A stretch of DNA of 64,000 nucleotides from UBA1413 sp964650525 (lineage in GTDB: Bacteria > Bacteroidota > Bacteroidia > Bacteroidales > Prolixibacteraceae): the NCBI GenBank assembly GCA_964650525.1, contig CAZYUA010000001.1, positions 124,001 to 188,000 of the forward strand, given 5' to 3'. Every line of letters starts with the position of its first letter. Position 1 is the stretch's first letter. The notes beneath the pieces were generated by a model, which had not been told where the DNA came from, ran no database searches, and worked only from the letters and a program-made list of their open reading frames with translations. Positions 34,041 through 43,820 of this stretch are shown piece after piece. The position numbers and the translations under genes were made by a program.

Positions 34041-35831
34041 CTAATTGATCATAACCATGCTCCCCTTAACGGTCATCATCCCGCTGGAAGAGATCTCCGC
34101 AGTGGCGCTTCCCTCAGCCTTGAGCGAAGCATTGGCTTTTATTTCCACGTTGGTCGCCTTGGCTTCCAGTGTCGTCTGGGCTTCGGTCTTCACCTCCATG
34201 CCCTTTTGTTCCAGTGCCTGGCCGGCCTCCATCTTGATCCCACCCTGGGCTTTGATTTCAATATTGTTACCCTCCAGGGTCATGGTTCCGGAGGTCCGGA
34301 TGGTAATATTCCCGTTGGCACTGTCAAGGGTAATCTCATTTTTATTCCCGTCGTCATAAATCCGGATCTTCTCGCCCCCGGCGTCATCCCACAACTCAAT
34401 TGTCTGCCCGCTGCGCGTCTTGATGGCATGAACCTTGGCATTGTAATCGTTGTAATTCCCCGGCCAGTCAGGATTGGGGCATGCATCTTCGTCGAACAGG
34501 GATCCTAGGACATAGGGCTTCTCCACATCTTCGTCCTCAAAACCCACCAGAACCCGAGTGTTCAACGGAGGAACCAGATAGACACCTCCCTTCCCGACAG
34601 TATAGGGAGTCAATACTTTGACCCATGGGGTCATGACCTTGGAGTCGGCCATCCACCAGAACGAAACCTTCACCCTTCCCAGTTTTTTCGGATCCTGATT
34701 GTCGGCTACCATACCCAACTGGTTGCCGGTCGACCTGACAAAATAAGGATCGGTGTTTTCAGGCATCGTGATTTCAGCAGGAATGGCCTTGAAGCTGTTC
34801 TGGTAGGTCAGCAGCCTGTCGAAAGTGTGCCTTACTGAAGTAATAAGGTGTTTTCCGTAATCCACGCGGGTCTTCCCATCCCTCTTTTTTCCCGAGATGG
34901 CTGCGACCATGCCCGCATTCAACAGCCCGTTGGTGGAAGTACCGGTAATATCGGTCAGGTTGACTGCATCGGTGGTTTCCACCGTTTCCCCCACACTTTC
35001 CAGTCCTTTCTTGTAGTCCTTTTCGTCCACGTTCACATGCTCGAAATAATCCTTGCCCTCCTGCGAATAGAGCTTCCTGGACATTTTTAAAGCATGTTTG
35101 CCATAGCTGTTCAGACTGGATTCGATCTTGCTGTTGCCCGAAGAATACGTGAAAACTTCCAGTTTCAGAGGATCAAGGGTATAAAGATTAAATTTCACAG
35201 GGCTTACTCTCAGCTCATAACTCAATTCCTGGAGATTGTACCCCACAGAAAGGGTCTCCTCCACAACCGGGATTTCCCCGAAAATCATCTCTTTCCCGTT
35301 AAAAAAGAACCATTCCCCGTAACGGATCGACAACCGTTTCAGAAATTCGAGGTCACTCTCCTCAAACTGGACAATATAGGGGTATTTTAGTTTGTTACGG
35401 GGAGAAATCTTCGATTTTACGGGATAGGATTTCAGCACTTCTTTCACAATGTCCTCAAGAGTCTTATCTATAAAAGCACGGTTGGTGGGTTTCCTGTTCA
35501 TGGAAATCTCAAAACTACCGCCTGAAATCACCACCTGGTCGAGGTCGCTCATCCCGCTGCGTGATCCCTGTATCTCGGTAACATAACCCTGGAACTGGAT
35601 GCCGTCTTTTTCCTCTCCCTTCACATCCATTTTTGTCTGGATAACCACCGGCAGCCCGAGGTAATCCTTCGAGCGCTCAATGATAAAATCATCGCCCGAC
35701 TCCATATTGTCGTACGGACAGGTAATCTCAAAATGGTCTATCCCGTAAAGGCTCTGTATCACAGTAACCTGCTGGAAACTTTTCAGGGGTTTTCCTTCAA
35801 TGATAATTTCTATTTTCGATAAAAGGCCCAT
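34041..35831 (-). CDS. vgrG: T6SS spike protein VgrG (TssI)
   Basis: A 596-residue spike protein. The N-terminal gp27-like part (about residues 1-370) includes YGIDHFEITCPYDN and FEESDLEFLKRLSIRYGEWF. The gp5-like OB part has MVADNQDPKKLGRVKVSFWW and WVKVLTPYTVGKGGVYLVP (about 380-430), and a long beta-helix needle runs to the end with repeated short strands (LEGNNIEIKAQGGIKMEAG). There is no C-terminal effector extension. It follows tssD2 after 18 bases and is followed by the PAAR gene. Confidence 0.96.
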   Translation of the reverse strand: MGLLSKIEIIIEGKPLKSFQQVTVIQSLYGIDHFEITCPYDNMESGDDFIIERSKDYLGLPVVIQTKMDVKGEEKDGIQFQGYVTEIQGSRSGMSDLDQVVISGGSFEISMNRKPTNRAFIDKTLEDIVKEVLKSYPVKSKISPRNKLKYPYIVQFEESDLEFLKRLSIRYGEWFFFNGKEMIFGEIPVVEETLSVGYNLQELSYELRVSPVKFNLYTLDPLKLEVFTYSSGNSKIESSLNSYGKHALKMSRKLYSQEGKDYFEHVNVDEKDYKKGLESVGETVETTDAVNLTDITGTSTNGLLNAGMVAAISGKKRDGKTRVDYGKHLITSVRHTFDRLLTYQNSFKAIPAEITMPENTDPYFVRSTGNQLGMVADNQDPKKLGRVKVSFWWMADSKVMTPWVKVLTPYTVGKGGVYLVPPLNTRVLVGFEDEDVEKPYVLGSLFDEDACPNPDWPGNYNDYNAKVHAIKTRSGQTIELWDDAGGEKIRIYDDGNKNEITLDSANGNITIRTSGTMTLEGNNIEIKAQGGIKMEAGQALEQKGMEVKTEAQTTLEAKATNVEIKANASLKAEGSATAEISSSGMMTVKGSMVMIN

Positions 35832-35849
35832 ATCAGGGATTTTTTGATT

Positions 35850-36266
35850 TTACGAACCAGAATCCGCTGAAAGATCCCATTCCAGGTCAAATTCCTCGGT
35901 AGCAATTTTGATATTGCGGGCCGAAAGGGTGAGGCTTACCACCACATCCGACTGATCGGAAAAGGCTTCACGGTAGTAAACGCAGAGGGCGTCGGTAAAT
36001 TCAATGGTCCTTTTTTTGCCGGTATCCACCACTCCGGAGAAAACGATTTTGAAGTTTTTAAAAACCCGGTTGCCTTTCATCCAGGCGATGATTTGAGGGT
36101 CTTCAATTCCGGGAAGTGTCACATAGATCAATCCCTGGCGGACCTTACCCACAGCCATTCCCCGGTTATCCACCTCTTGCGAAAAGGAAAAGTCGAGGCT
36201 GTTAATCTTGATTCCCTGTTTTTCGAGGCTATGCCCCGTAATATGTAACCGAGCCGTTAATGACAT
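35850..36266 (-). CDS. tssD: T6SS tube protein TssD (Hcp), second copy
   Basis: A 138-residue Hcp-type protein of the Bacteroidetes TssD family. LHITGHSLEKQGIKINSLDFSFSQEVDNRGM and VYYREAFSDQSDVVVSLTLSARNIKI match the family's beta-barrel strands. It is strongly diverged from the copy at 36531, so it may be a specialised tube or tip-adaptor subunit. It is 18 bases upstream of vgrG, which fits a role near the spike. Confidence 0.88.
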   Translation of the reverse strand: MSLTARLHITGHSLEKQGIKINSLDFSFSQEVDNRGMAVGKVRQGLIYVTLPGIEDPQIIAWMKGNRVFKNFKIVFSGVVDTGKKRTIEFTDALCVYYREAFSDQSDVVVSLTLSARNIKIATEEFDLEWDLSADSGS

Positions 36267-36338
36267 ATCAAACAGCTGTTTAAGTTAAAGTTCGTCAATG
36301 AAACATAACACAACACCTCCGACAGCCGATAAACTGAT

Positions 36339-36354
36339 CCGGGAATGCTCCCGG
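36339..36354. other. Stem-loop in the gap between the two tssD genes
   Basis: CCGGGA, loop ATGC, TCCCGG (plus an outer T-A pair) is a seven-pair hairpin near the middle of the 264-base gap. With no T tract, it may limit read-through or protect the tssD1 mRNA end. Nothing else is recognised in the gap except the hairpin at 36510. Confidence 0.45.
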
Positions 36355-36509
36355 AATTCAGCAAAACCCAGAATTTCCGGAAGAGTAGTATTCCGGGATT
36401 AATGGCACTCCTGCTTTAAACCGGACAGGCGCGTACCTGAGCTGCCATCATCCCGCAGCGCGTCTCATGGGGTATACTCCGAACGCTTAAAATCCTTACC
36501 GGATCTTTT

Positions 36510-36524
36510 CAGCGAACGTCGCTG
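36510..36524. other. Stem-loop just after tssD1
   Basis: CAGCGA, a three-base loop and TCGCTG form a perfect hairpin six bases past the tssD1 stop. A 3' hairpin could stabilise the mRNA of an abundantly made tube protein. Confidence 0.45.
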
Positions 36525-36530
36525 CCAGGT

Positions 36531-36920
36531 CTATATGGGCCATTCGTTATCGTGCTCGCCATTACCCAGTTTAAGGCCCTTGGCCGACAGGGTGATGGTT
36601 TCCAGCATAGCTCCCGTGCCGATACTGTCAAAAGATTCACTGTATCCTACCATGTAAGCCTCGACAATTTCGAGCTCTTTCATTTTGGCATTCTCATCCC
36701 TTTTGTTAAAGGTAATGGTCCCGTCTTTTTTCATGTAGCTGTCGCACATCCATTCAAACAAGGCGGTGCTGTCGGTCGATTCAAGGACAATGTTCACCAC
36801 GCCTCCCCTGGTTACCGACGAAGGCCTCCCGGTGATGTCGTAGTCCTGGTTCAGACTGTAATTGCAGGAAAGGACATTGTATTCCTCTCCGTCGACTTTG
36901 AAAGTTGCTTTAAATGACAT
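36531..36920 (-). CDS. tssD: T6SS tube protein TssD (Hcp), main copy
   Basis: A 129-residue protein typical of Bacteroidetes Hcp: MSFKATFKVDGEEYNVLSCN at the start, a central DYDITGRPSSVTRGG, ESTDSTALFEWMCD, and a final ETITLSAKGLKLG. Hexameric rings stack into the inner tube fired from the cell. It lies between tssC and the second tssD and is followed by a stem-loop; it is likely the most abundant product of the arm. Confidence 0.94.
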   Translation of the reverse strand: MSFKATFKVDGEEYNVLSCNYSLNQDYDITGRPSSVTRGGVVNIVLESTDSTALFEWMCDSYMKKDGTITFNKRDENAKMKELEIVEAYMVGYSESFDSIGTGAMLETITLSAKGLKLGNGEHDNEWPI

Positions 36921-36966
36921 TTTTTCTGGTTTTCTGTTAAAAATGGTTTTTCAAATACCGGGAGAA

Positions 36967-38355
36967 TCAGTTTTGTGCATACTGTGTATCCCAGTCGTTT
37001 CCATCGTCCCCTTTCTGCCCGTCCATCTTGATCATAAAACTCTTGGCGGGGAAATAGGGAGTCATGTGAATGTCGAGAAATATCCGGTCTTTCTGTACCG
37101 GATCCTGTTCAAACCGTTTGATGGAGAATTTTTCAATCAGTTTCCCGGGTCCCGTGATTCCGTCCAGGAAACGGATAATCTGTTCCTGGATCTCCTTTCT
37201 CGTTTTAACGTTGAAATTCTCAAAGGCTCTCCGGTTCAGGAAATCCATCAGAACTTTGGTAACATAGTCGAATACCCTCACAACAGAATAAGTCTGAAGT
37301 CCGAGGTTATCTCCGTTAAAAAGGGTTTTGGCTGAAAAGGCCATCACTTTCCCATACTCGTTTACCATGGGAACCAGTCCCAGTTTTTCGAGGTTGGCGA
37401 TTTCGCTCTTTTTAAGATCGAATTTGACCCCGTCGATTTCACTCAGGCTGCCATGTTTTTTTCCGGCTGCCACCTGCGACATGAGGGTTTGGTAAACATT
37501 GCCCGCCAGAGCCCCGGAAGGGGGAACATAAAGCGCTTCTTCCTCACCAATATCAGCGAATTTATCGCGTCCTACCAGCCAGTTGCAGGCCATCATCACA
37601 TTCGAACGGTACATATCGCCGCCCGTAAGATTGCTGGCTTCAAAGAGTTCCATCACATCGTCGGGGGTATCCAGATGTTCAAAATCGGTAACAAGCATCA
37701 CCTTGTTCTCATGGGCAATTTTAGCCCATTTCTCAACCACCTTGTTGGAGCCGAGATACCCCGGTACCACCAGGATGCTATAGTTCTCCCGCAGGTCCAG
37801 CCGGTCGTATTTCTGAACCAGCTCCTCCTGAACCGCATCAATAAACCGGGTGTCGTCGAGGTCTTTCAACTGCTCCGGATCTGCGTTCATGAAATTGACG
37901 TTCTTGATTTTCGTGCTGCCCGTATTTTTGAAAAATAACGCCATCGACCGGTACGATTTCTCCAGATCACGCGTGGTCTCCACTGCTTTAAGAAGATTCT
38001 TTTTCAGTGTACTCTCAGCAATTTCCGCATTGGCCTCGCAATTCTCTATCATGTCAGAAATCGAGTCGGAAGAGGTGATCACGGCAGCCCACAATTCAAG
38101 GGTCTTTTTCAGTTCTTCCCGTTCCCCTTTTCTTGATTCTTCCGTCAGAAAGATTTTTTTCCTCGCTTTACGCTCGGGATTCAGATTCTGGACCCCCTCA
38201 ATCGTCGATTCCAGCAGGTCGAAAGCACCGACTTTGGCCAGCTGTCCCAGCGATGTGGATAACAGTTCCTCCGGTTTGTCAACCTGACCCACCTTTTCGG
38301 CCACTTTTTCCCTGTACTGTTCAATATTTTGTTTCGATTGCTCCTGTAATGCCAT
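36967..38355 (-). CDS. tssC: T6SS contractile sheath large subunit TssC
   Basis: A 462-residue TssC of the Bacteroidetes (DUF5458-like) type. LLSTSLGQLAKVGAFDLLES near the N-terminus, NYSILVVPGYLGSNKVVEKWAK (about 195), VPPSGALAGNVYQ (about 270), the KTLFNGDNLGLQTYSVVRVFDYVTK region (about 340) and PYFPAKSFMIKM at the C-terminus match the sheath core. It pairs with TssB, encoded 26 bases upstream, to form the sheath that contracts around the Hcp tube. Confidence 0.95.
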   Translation of the reverse strand: MALQEQSKQNIEQYREKVAEKVGQVDKPEELLSTSLGQLAKVGAFDLLESTIEGVQNLNPERKARKKIFLTEESRKGEREELKKTLELWAAVITSSDSISDMIENCEANAEIAESTLKKNLLKAVETTRDLEKSYRSMALFFKNTGSTKIKNVNFMNADPEQLKDLDDTRFIDAVQEELVQKYDRLDLRENYSILVVPGYLGSNKVVEKWAKIAHENKVMLVTDFEHLDTPDDVMELFEASNLTGGDMYRSNVMMACNWLVGRDKFADIGEEEALYVPPSGALAGNVYQTLMSQVAAGKKHGSLSEIDGVKFDLKKSEIANLEKLGLVPMVNEYGKVMAFSAKTLFNGDNLGLQTYSVVRVFDYVTKVLMDFLNRRAFENFNVKTRKEIQEQIIRFLDGITGPGKLIEKFSIKRFEQDPVQKDRIFLDIHMTPYFPAKSFMIKMDGQKGDDGNDWDTQYAQN

Positions 38356-38381
38356 CTGGTTCGGTTTTTAAAGTGAGAAAA

Positions 38382-38825
38382 TTACGAATGTTCAATTTCT
38401 TTGCTTATTGCATAAATCGCGTTCAGGATAGCCTGCCGGGTTTCCGGGTTTTCCAGGGCCTTCCGCAGCAATTTGTTGCTCTTCAGCTGCTTGATGATCT
38501 TAAAGTATTGCTCTTTCTGCATGTTCAGGTTCTGCAGCGAAGAGCTCTGAGCAATAATACCCTTGGTACCGAAATCAGCCAGGTTGTGGAAAGAGAGATG
38601 TTCCTCCTTCGATTTTCCTTCCACATCCTCAAATTCAACATCAACGGTAGGCCGGAAATGGTTAAAGACATCGTCGATTGTTGTCAGCCCTTCTACAATC
38701 TGCGGCTTTACGGGCGGGTCAGCCGTCAGTTTCTCAATCATTAAAGTCTTGTTTTGTGGTATTTCACTGATCGCTTCACTGGCATCGCCCTTGACCTCAG
38801 TACCACCGATTCCATACGTTTGCAT
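38382..38825 (-). CDS. tssB: T6SS contractile sheath small subunit TssB
   Basis: A 147-residue protein. DDVFNHFRPTVDVEFEDVEG near residue 50 and SFHNLADFG followed by a helical C-terminus match TssB, the partner of TssC. The frame extends to 38906, but the ATG at 38825 is the natural start: the extra 27 residues would overlap the tssH end and look unrelated. It is 26 bases upstream of tssC. Confidence 0.92.
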   Translation of the reverse strand: MQTYGIGGTEVKGDASEAISEIPQNKTLMIEKLTADPPVKPQIVEGLTTIDDVFNHFRPTVDVEFEDVEGKSKEEHLSFHNLADFGTKGIIAQSSSLQNLNMQKEQYFKIIKQLKSNKLLRKALENPETRQAILNAIYAISKEIEHS

Positions 38826-38877
38826 AATGGTATTTTTTTTTGTGAATAATAATTGTGATCTCAGCCAACTTATCAGT

Positions 38878-41361
38878 CTATTCAATATTCCACCGGACTT
38901 CGTCATGTTCGTCGAGCGTTAAAGCAACTGTTGAACCCCGCTGGACTTCACCGGCGATGATCATCCTGGATAACGGTCTGCGGAGCTGGGAGCGGATTAC
39001 CCCCACGATCGGGCGTGCCCCGTATTTCGGCGAAAACCCCGACAAGGCCAGTTTCTCTTTGACCTTCGGGTCCATCTCCAGGCGGATGCCCTTATCCTGA
39101 ACCGATTTATAAAGACTTCTCATGTGAATTTCGAAAATCTTAACCACATTTTCCTTGCTGATTGGGGCAAAAGGGACAATCTCCGTCAACCGGCCCAGAA
39201 ATTCAGGCCTGAAATAATTGCTCATGATCTCCATCATCTTGTCCGAGGGCGGTATCTCTCCTTTGCCGAACGAATCTACAATATACTGGCTTCCGATGTT
39301 GGAGGTGAACAGGATGATGGCATTGGAGAAATCACCCTCTTTTCCCAGACGGTCGTGCAGTTTTCCTTCATCGAGGATCTGAAGGAATATATCAAAAACC
39401 GAGGTGTGTGCCTTTTCGATCTCGTCAAACAAAACGACGGAATAGGGTTTTTGCCTGATCTTGTTCACCAGAAGCCCACCTTCCTCGTAGCCCACATAGC
39501 CGGGAGGTGCCCCGTACAGCAGGGCGGCTGAATGTTCTTCCTTAAATTCCGACATGTCAAAGCGGATCAGGAAGGTTTCGTCCTGGAACAGGAATTCTGA
39601 AAGCGATTTGGCCAGTTCTGTTTTCCCGGTACCGGTGGGGCCCAGGAAGAAAAACGAACCAATGGGCTGCCCGGCCTTGTTCAGCCCGGAACGCGACTCA
39701 AGAATCGCCTCCGAGATGCTCTTCAGGGCATGGTCCTGCCCGACCACCCGCTTCTTCAGATGCTCCTCGATATTCATCAGCCGGTCTCTCTCCTTGCTCT
39801 GCACTTTCCCCAGCGGAATGCCCGTGCGCGCCGAAACGATGGCCCCGATATCCGATTTGTCGAGTGCCTCGACCTTGTTCTGTGCTGTCTCCTCGAGGTT
39901 TGCCAATATTTTCAGACAGTAATCATAAATCTCCGTGCCTGAACTAAACCGGGCGGCAGCTTCCTCCTCGTTTAACTTCGAAAAGAGAATGGGAGATATC
40001 TGGTTTTTTAGATCGGAATAAAACCATTCCAGTTCTGCCAGCCGGGAGTTGTCGTCGGGTTCGGGTTTCAGACCTTCCAGTTGCTGCTGCAGCCCTTTGA
40101 TCTGATCGGGCGACAGATCGGCCATCAGCCTGACTCCCGACATGGCATGGTCGATCAGGTCAATGGCAGAGTCGGGCAGCGACCGCTCTTTCAGAAATCT
40201 TTTGGAGAGCCTGATGGCTTCAGTCATCACCTCTTCGCCAGCCTTCAGGTGATGGTGGGCTTCAAATGCCGGAACCACCACCTTCAACATCCTCAGAGCT
40301 TTTTTTTCATCGGGCTCTTCGATTTTCACCAACTCGAACTGCCGGTTGAAAGCCTCGTCGGTCTCGATAAATTTTGTGTAATTGTCGATGGAGGTGGTCC
40401 CGATCAGCGTAAGATTTCCCCTCGATAACTCGGGTTTGAGCAGGTTGGCAGCCCCTGCAGTGCCTCCCTGCTGATCCAGAAGCATATGAATCTCATCCAC
40501 AAATAAAATAGCCTTGTCGAATTGCTGTATCTCCCGGATGATGTTCTTCAGACGGTCTTCCACCTCCCCTTTGTAGGAGGCCCCGGCAATCAGCGACCCG
40601 AAATCAAGTTCAAAGATCCTGGCGTTTTTCAGGTTCTCTGGTACTTTCCCTTCCCCGACCATCTGTGTAAACCCGTTGACCAGGGCGGTTTTGCCGACTC
40701 CCCCATCCCCCAGGATCAGCACGTTCGATTTTGAACGCCTTCCAAGGATCTCGGCCACAGCACGCATTTCACTGTCACGCCCGATTACCGGGTCCAATTT
40801 ATGGGCCGCTGCCAGTTCATTCTTGTCGATGCAGAATTTCAACAGGGCATTGGTGCCTCCTTTCTTTTCTCCGGAAACCGCTCCGGGAGCCGCGCCCCCG
40901 ACAACGTTCTGCAAATCGGCTGTCGTAACCACTGCATCGAGAACCTCCTGTTGCGTCAGCGTAAACGATTTGAGCTGTTCGTAACTGTAGCCTACCCCTG
41001 GTGTGCTGAGGGCTGCCAGAACGCACAACGGGTCTGTCTCTTCCTTCGAAAGCTTGATCCTGATATGATCGGCTTCCCGTATTACCGCCTTGAACTGATC
41101 ATCCCCTGAAGGATTCTCTCCGCCACGCGCAGATTTGGGACTCGACTCGATCCGGACCTCCGCCCACTCCTCCAGATAATAGATATCCTTGTCGAGCGAC
41201 AAAAGAAAATCGGTCAGCCCTACATCTTTGTGAAACAACGCCTTCAAAAGATGGGAGGGGCTTATCTTATCGTGGGAGTGCTCTTTTGCTAACGATTGTG
41301 CAATACCAACAGCCCGCTTGAGCTCATCAGAAAATCGAAAATTCAAATCACTCTCCGCCAT
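38878..41361 (-). CDS. tssH: T6SS sheath-disassembly ATPase TssH (ClpV type)
   Basis: An 827-residue two-ring AAA+ ATPase that recycles contracted sheath. It has a Clp N-domain (residues 1-150; FRFSDELKRAVGIAQSLA), AAA-1 with Walker A GDGGVGKT and Walker B ILFVDEIH, a short middle domain, AAA-2 with GPTGTGKT and VVLFDEIEKAH, and the C-terminal D2-small domain with FSPKYGARPIVGVIRSQL. It starts the minus arm; the divergent plus arm begins 281 bases away. Confidence 0.94.
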   Translation of the reverse strand: MAESDLNFRFSDELKRAVGIAQSLAKEHSHDKISPSHLLKALFHKDVGLTDFLLSLDKDIYYLEEWAEVRIESSPKSARGGENPSGDDQFKAVIREADHIRIKLSKEETDPLCVLAALSTPGVGYSYEQLKSFTLTQQEVLDAVVTTADLQNVVGGAAPGAVSGEKKGGTNALLKFCIDKNELAAAHKLDPVIGRDSEMRAVAEILGRRSKSNVLILGDGGVGKTALVNGFTQMVGEGKVPENLKNARIFELDFGSLIAGASYKGEVEDRLKNIIREIQQFDKAILFVDEIHMLLDQQGGTAGAANLLKPELSRGNLTLIGTTSIDNYTKFIETDEAFNRQFELVKIEEPDEKKALRMLKVVVPAFEAHHHLKAGEEVMTEAIRLSKRFLKERSLPDSAIDLIDHAMSGVRLMADLSPDQIKGLQQQLEGLKPEPDDNSRLAELEWFYSDLKNQISPILFSKLNEEEAAARFSSGTEIYDYCLKILANLEETAQNKVEALDKSDIGAIVSARTGIPLGKVQSKERDRLMNIEEHLKKRVVGQDHALKSISEAILESRSGLNKAGQPIGSFFFLGPTGTGKTELAKSLSEFLFQDETFLIRFDMSEFKEEHSAALLYGAPPGYVGYEEGGLLVNKIRQKPYSVVLFDEIEKAHTSVFDIFLQILDEGKLHDRLGKEGDFSNAIILFTSNIGSQYIVDSFGKGEIPPSDKMMEIMSNYFRPEFLGRLTEIVPFAPISKENVVKIFEIHMRSLYKSVQDKGIRLEMDPKVKEKLALSGFSPKYGARPIVGVIRSQLRRPLSRMIIAGEVQRGSTVALTLDEHDEVRWNIE

Positions 41362-41642
41362 GGCTTTGTTTTTTCTTTCAAGGTCTAAGTTATGACGTTT
41401 TTTTTTAATTCATGCACAAGTTTTCATAATAATTTCAGAGTTCCCGTCTTTACTGCCTTTCACCGTTTTAAGCAGCCTTTTCCCTGACAGGTTCGGGGTG
41501 GTCGAATAGCCGTTCTTGGGTCCCCGGCGATCTGCTCCTTCAGATCATTCTCATGCCCGGAAAATTTACCGGGCGGACTACCCGAAAATCTGTGTTCCTT
41601 GAAACCATTAGCGCCTCAGGTAAAAAAAGAAGACCACTGAAG

Positions 41643-42635
41643 ATGCAATCCGTCAATTTTCTTATTTTTGTGATAAATCCATGGCTTTTGTCTAAATTGG
41701 ATGAAATATCGGAAAGGGTCGGCCATCTTCCTGTTGACCTTAAAGCGGAAACGGTTATCGCAATGCTGGCCGGTACGGGGATTGACATAAGAGAGTTCCT
41801 GGTTTCCTTCGAAGGTCAGCTGCAGAGAAACTGGTCACGGGATATTGCCTCTGCAGCCGTGGAATCGTTCGAAACTGGCGACTTTCTGGTTTTTCACCTC
41901 AACCGGGATGGGATCTATGACATGTTGCCGGAACTTCTTTTTCACAACAAACTCGATAAGGACAGCAGCTCGGCCGAAGAAATGGCTAAAGATTCCATGC
42001 AGCTGCGGTTGGAGGAAAAAGAGAGCCGTACCTTTTTCCAACCTTTTGAAAACGGGGTTTTCGCCCAGGGGGTGAACCTGGCCCTTCGGGAACAACAATT
42101 GTATACCAGCATTTTGTTGCAAAACATCATGGGCGTAATTCCCGGGTTCTGGAATATTCCGGAAGATCTGCCCGTGGAATATACCCATAACCTGGTGAAA
42201 CTGATCCCTTATGCATCCAGGGTTGCCGGAAACTTCTCCCTCACTGCACGATGTCTCGCTTTTATCCTGAAAGAAAAGGTCTCGGTTGCCTCCATTCCAC
42301 AAGACGGATATATTGATAACGGCACCCACATGTCCCTGTTTGGAAGGCTGGGAGAAGCCCATTTGGGGAGCGATGCCATTTGCGGAAACCTGGTAAACGG
42401 CTCCGTGGCCAGGGTTGTCTTCTCCATAGGACCCCTGCAGCGACCTGTTACAGACCGGTATGTGAAAAGCGGTGTGCTGAACCATTTCCTCGACTGTTTT
42501 TACGGGTTTTTTATCCCCGTCCACCTCGATGCCGAAACCCGGTTTACTTTTGAACCCTCTGAAAGTTTATTCGTATTAGCATCAGAGGAGAACCCGGACA
42601 ATTCCTATCTCGGATATAACACGGTAATTCCTTAG
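41643..42635 (+). CDS. tssG: T6SS baseplate protein TssG
   Basis: About 330 residues. The C-terminal half has the TssG signature: GRLGEAHLGSDAICGNLV followed by VVFSIGPL and a GVLNHFLDCFYGFFIP segment; the N-terminal half has LPVDLKAETVIAMLAG. TssG joins TssE, TssF and TssK in the wedge around the spike. The start is unsure: the frame opens at 41553, the ATG at 41643 is chosen here, but a perfect TATTTTTG box at 41663-41670 would, if used, force a TTG start at 41688 or 41697. It is the first gene of the plus arm. Confidence 0.82.
   Translation: MQSVNFLIFVINPWLLSKLDEISERVGHLPVDLKAETVIAMLAGTGIDIREFLVSFEGQLQRNWSRDIASAAVESFETGDFLVFHLNRDGIYDMLPELLFHNKLDKDSSSAEEMAKDSMQLRLEEKESRTFFQPFENGVFAQGVNLALREQQLYTSILLQNIMGVIPGFWNIPEDLPVEYTHNLVKLIPYASRVAGNFSLTARCLAFILKEKVSVASIPQDGYIDNGTHMSLFGRLGEAHLGSDAICGNLVNGSVARVVFSIGPLQRPVTDRYVKSGVLNHFLDCFYGFFIPVHLDAETRFTFEPSESLFVLASEENPDNSYLGYNTVIP
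41663..41670 (+). promoter_or_regulatory. Possible -7 element of the T6SS plus arm
   Basis: TATTTTTG matches TAnnTTTG in full but lies inside the annotated start of tssG. If real, the tssG start moves downstream to a TTG. A chance match in an A/T-rich stretch is possible. Confidence 0.3.
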
Positions 42636-42659
42636 TTTTTAACATTTAACTCTGAAGAT

Positions 42660-43796
42660 ATGCCTGTACCAATGAAATATTTCAACGTTAACTGGGTTAA
42701 CGGGATGAAAATCAGAAAGGAACATCTCACCGGGCAGGATAAGGCCACCGATGATAAAATCAAGGATCTGGCATCTGCCTTTTTCACCAGCAGTAACTAT
42801 GGCCTGTTACCCGTCTGGTCCGGTGATCAGATCTCCTTTAAGGCTGATTTTAAAATCGACAACCAGAAATTCCTGAAAGCTTCCGTCTTTTCCCTCAGAG
42901 CCTTCACCCCGGGAGGGGCCAGAATCGAAATTGTGGCGGCAGCCAAACCGGCGGAGTTCAGTGTCGACCTTACCCGGGAAATAGAATCGGCCAAAAAAGA
43001 GGACATCGCATCGTATTACATCATTCTGACAGTTGACCTTTTCGACCGGGAACCTTCCGGAGAACCTGACGAAGAGGAGGAACCTCCCCGTTTTCCCTTT
43101 ACCGTGTCTGCCTGTACCCTGCACGTCATGCCGGAAAAAGAGGTGGCTAAGGCCCTCTTCCTTCCCTATTCCCTCTGTGTGGGTAAATTGCACATCCGGC
43201 CCGACAAACTCGAAATGGCCGACGATTACCTGCCCTCCTGCATGTCACTCAAAAGCCATGACCGGCTGATGGCATTCCATTCCAGGGTTGAAAAATTCTA
43301 CAACCAGATGGAGATCAACTTGCTGAGTATCATCGGAAAAATCAGAGAGAAGAGTCAGGATTCCTCTCTGGCTCTCTCCGTATTGGCTCTTTCCCAAAAC
43401 CTCCTGGATTACCTGAGTATCAATAATCTGGCTGTGAAGTGGCAGCTGCCCGATCAACCTCCCCTCAGCCTTTTTACCAATATAGCCTGTTTCGCCCGTA
43501 TCATGCGGAATACAATCGACAGCAACACTGCTGCTCAAAAGGAAGAACTCCTGAATTATTTTACCAACTGGTCTGAACTGAAACAGGGGGATTTTGAAAA
43601 ATTGCTGATCTACTGTATCAATTTCAGTTACGACCACCATGAAATAGCCAGCAGCGTAGACCAGTTTTCAGAATTCATCCAGATTATGAATTCCCTGTTT
43701 ACCAAGCTGGAATCGCTGGCTTATATCGGCAAGAAAAAGGAAACCAATATTTTTGTTAAAGAACAGACCGCAAAAAGAAGTTTTCTGGCCGATTAG
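42660..43796 (+). CDS. tssK: T6SS baseplate protein TssK
   Basis: A 378-residue baseplate protein that links the baseplate to the membrane complex. The N-terminal VNWVNGMKIRKEHLTGQD is the TssK entry motif (W-x-x-G-x-x-I/L-x-x-H), followed by a beta-rich shoulder domain with SVFSLRAFTPGGARIEI, a helical middle (KFYNQMEINLLSIIGKIREK) and a C-terminal head that is shorter than the proteobacterial one. It starts 24 bases after tssG. Confidence 0.9.
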   Translation: MPVPMKYFNVNWVNGMKIRKEHLTGQDKATDDKIKDLASAFFTSSNYGLLPVWSGDQISFKADFKIDNQKFLKASVFSLRAFTPGGARIEIVAAAKPAEFSVDLTREIESAKKEDIASYYIILTVDLFDREPSGEPDEEEEPPRFPFTVSACTLHVMPEKEVAKALFLPYSLCVGKLHIRPDKLEMADDYLPSCMSLKSHDRLMAFHSRVEKFYNQMEINLLSIIGKIREKSQDSSLALSVLALSQNLLDYLSINNLAVKWQLPDQPPLSLFTNIACFARIMRNTIDSNTAAQKEELLNYFTNWSELKQGDFEKLLIYCINFSYDHHEIASSVDQFSEFIQIMNSLFTKLESLAYIGKKKETNIFVKEQTAKRSFLAD

Positions 43797-43820
43797 TACC
43801 TTATTCAATAATGTTCATCC

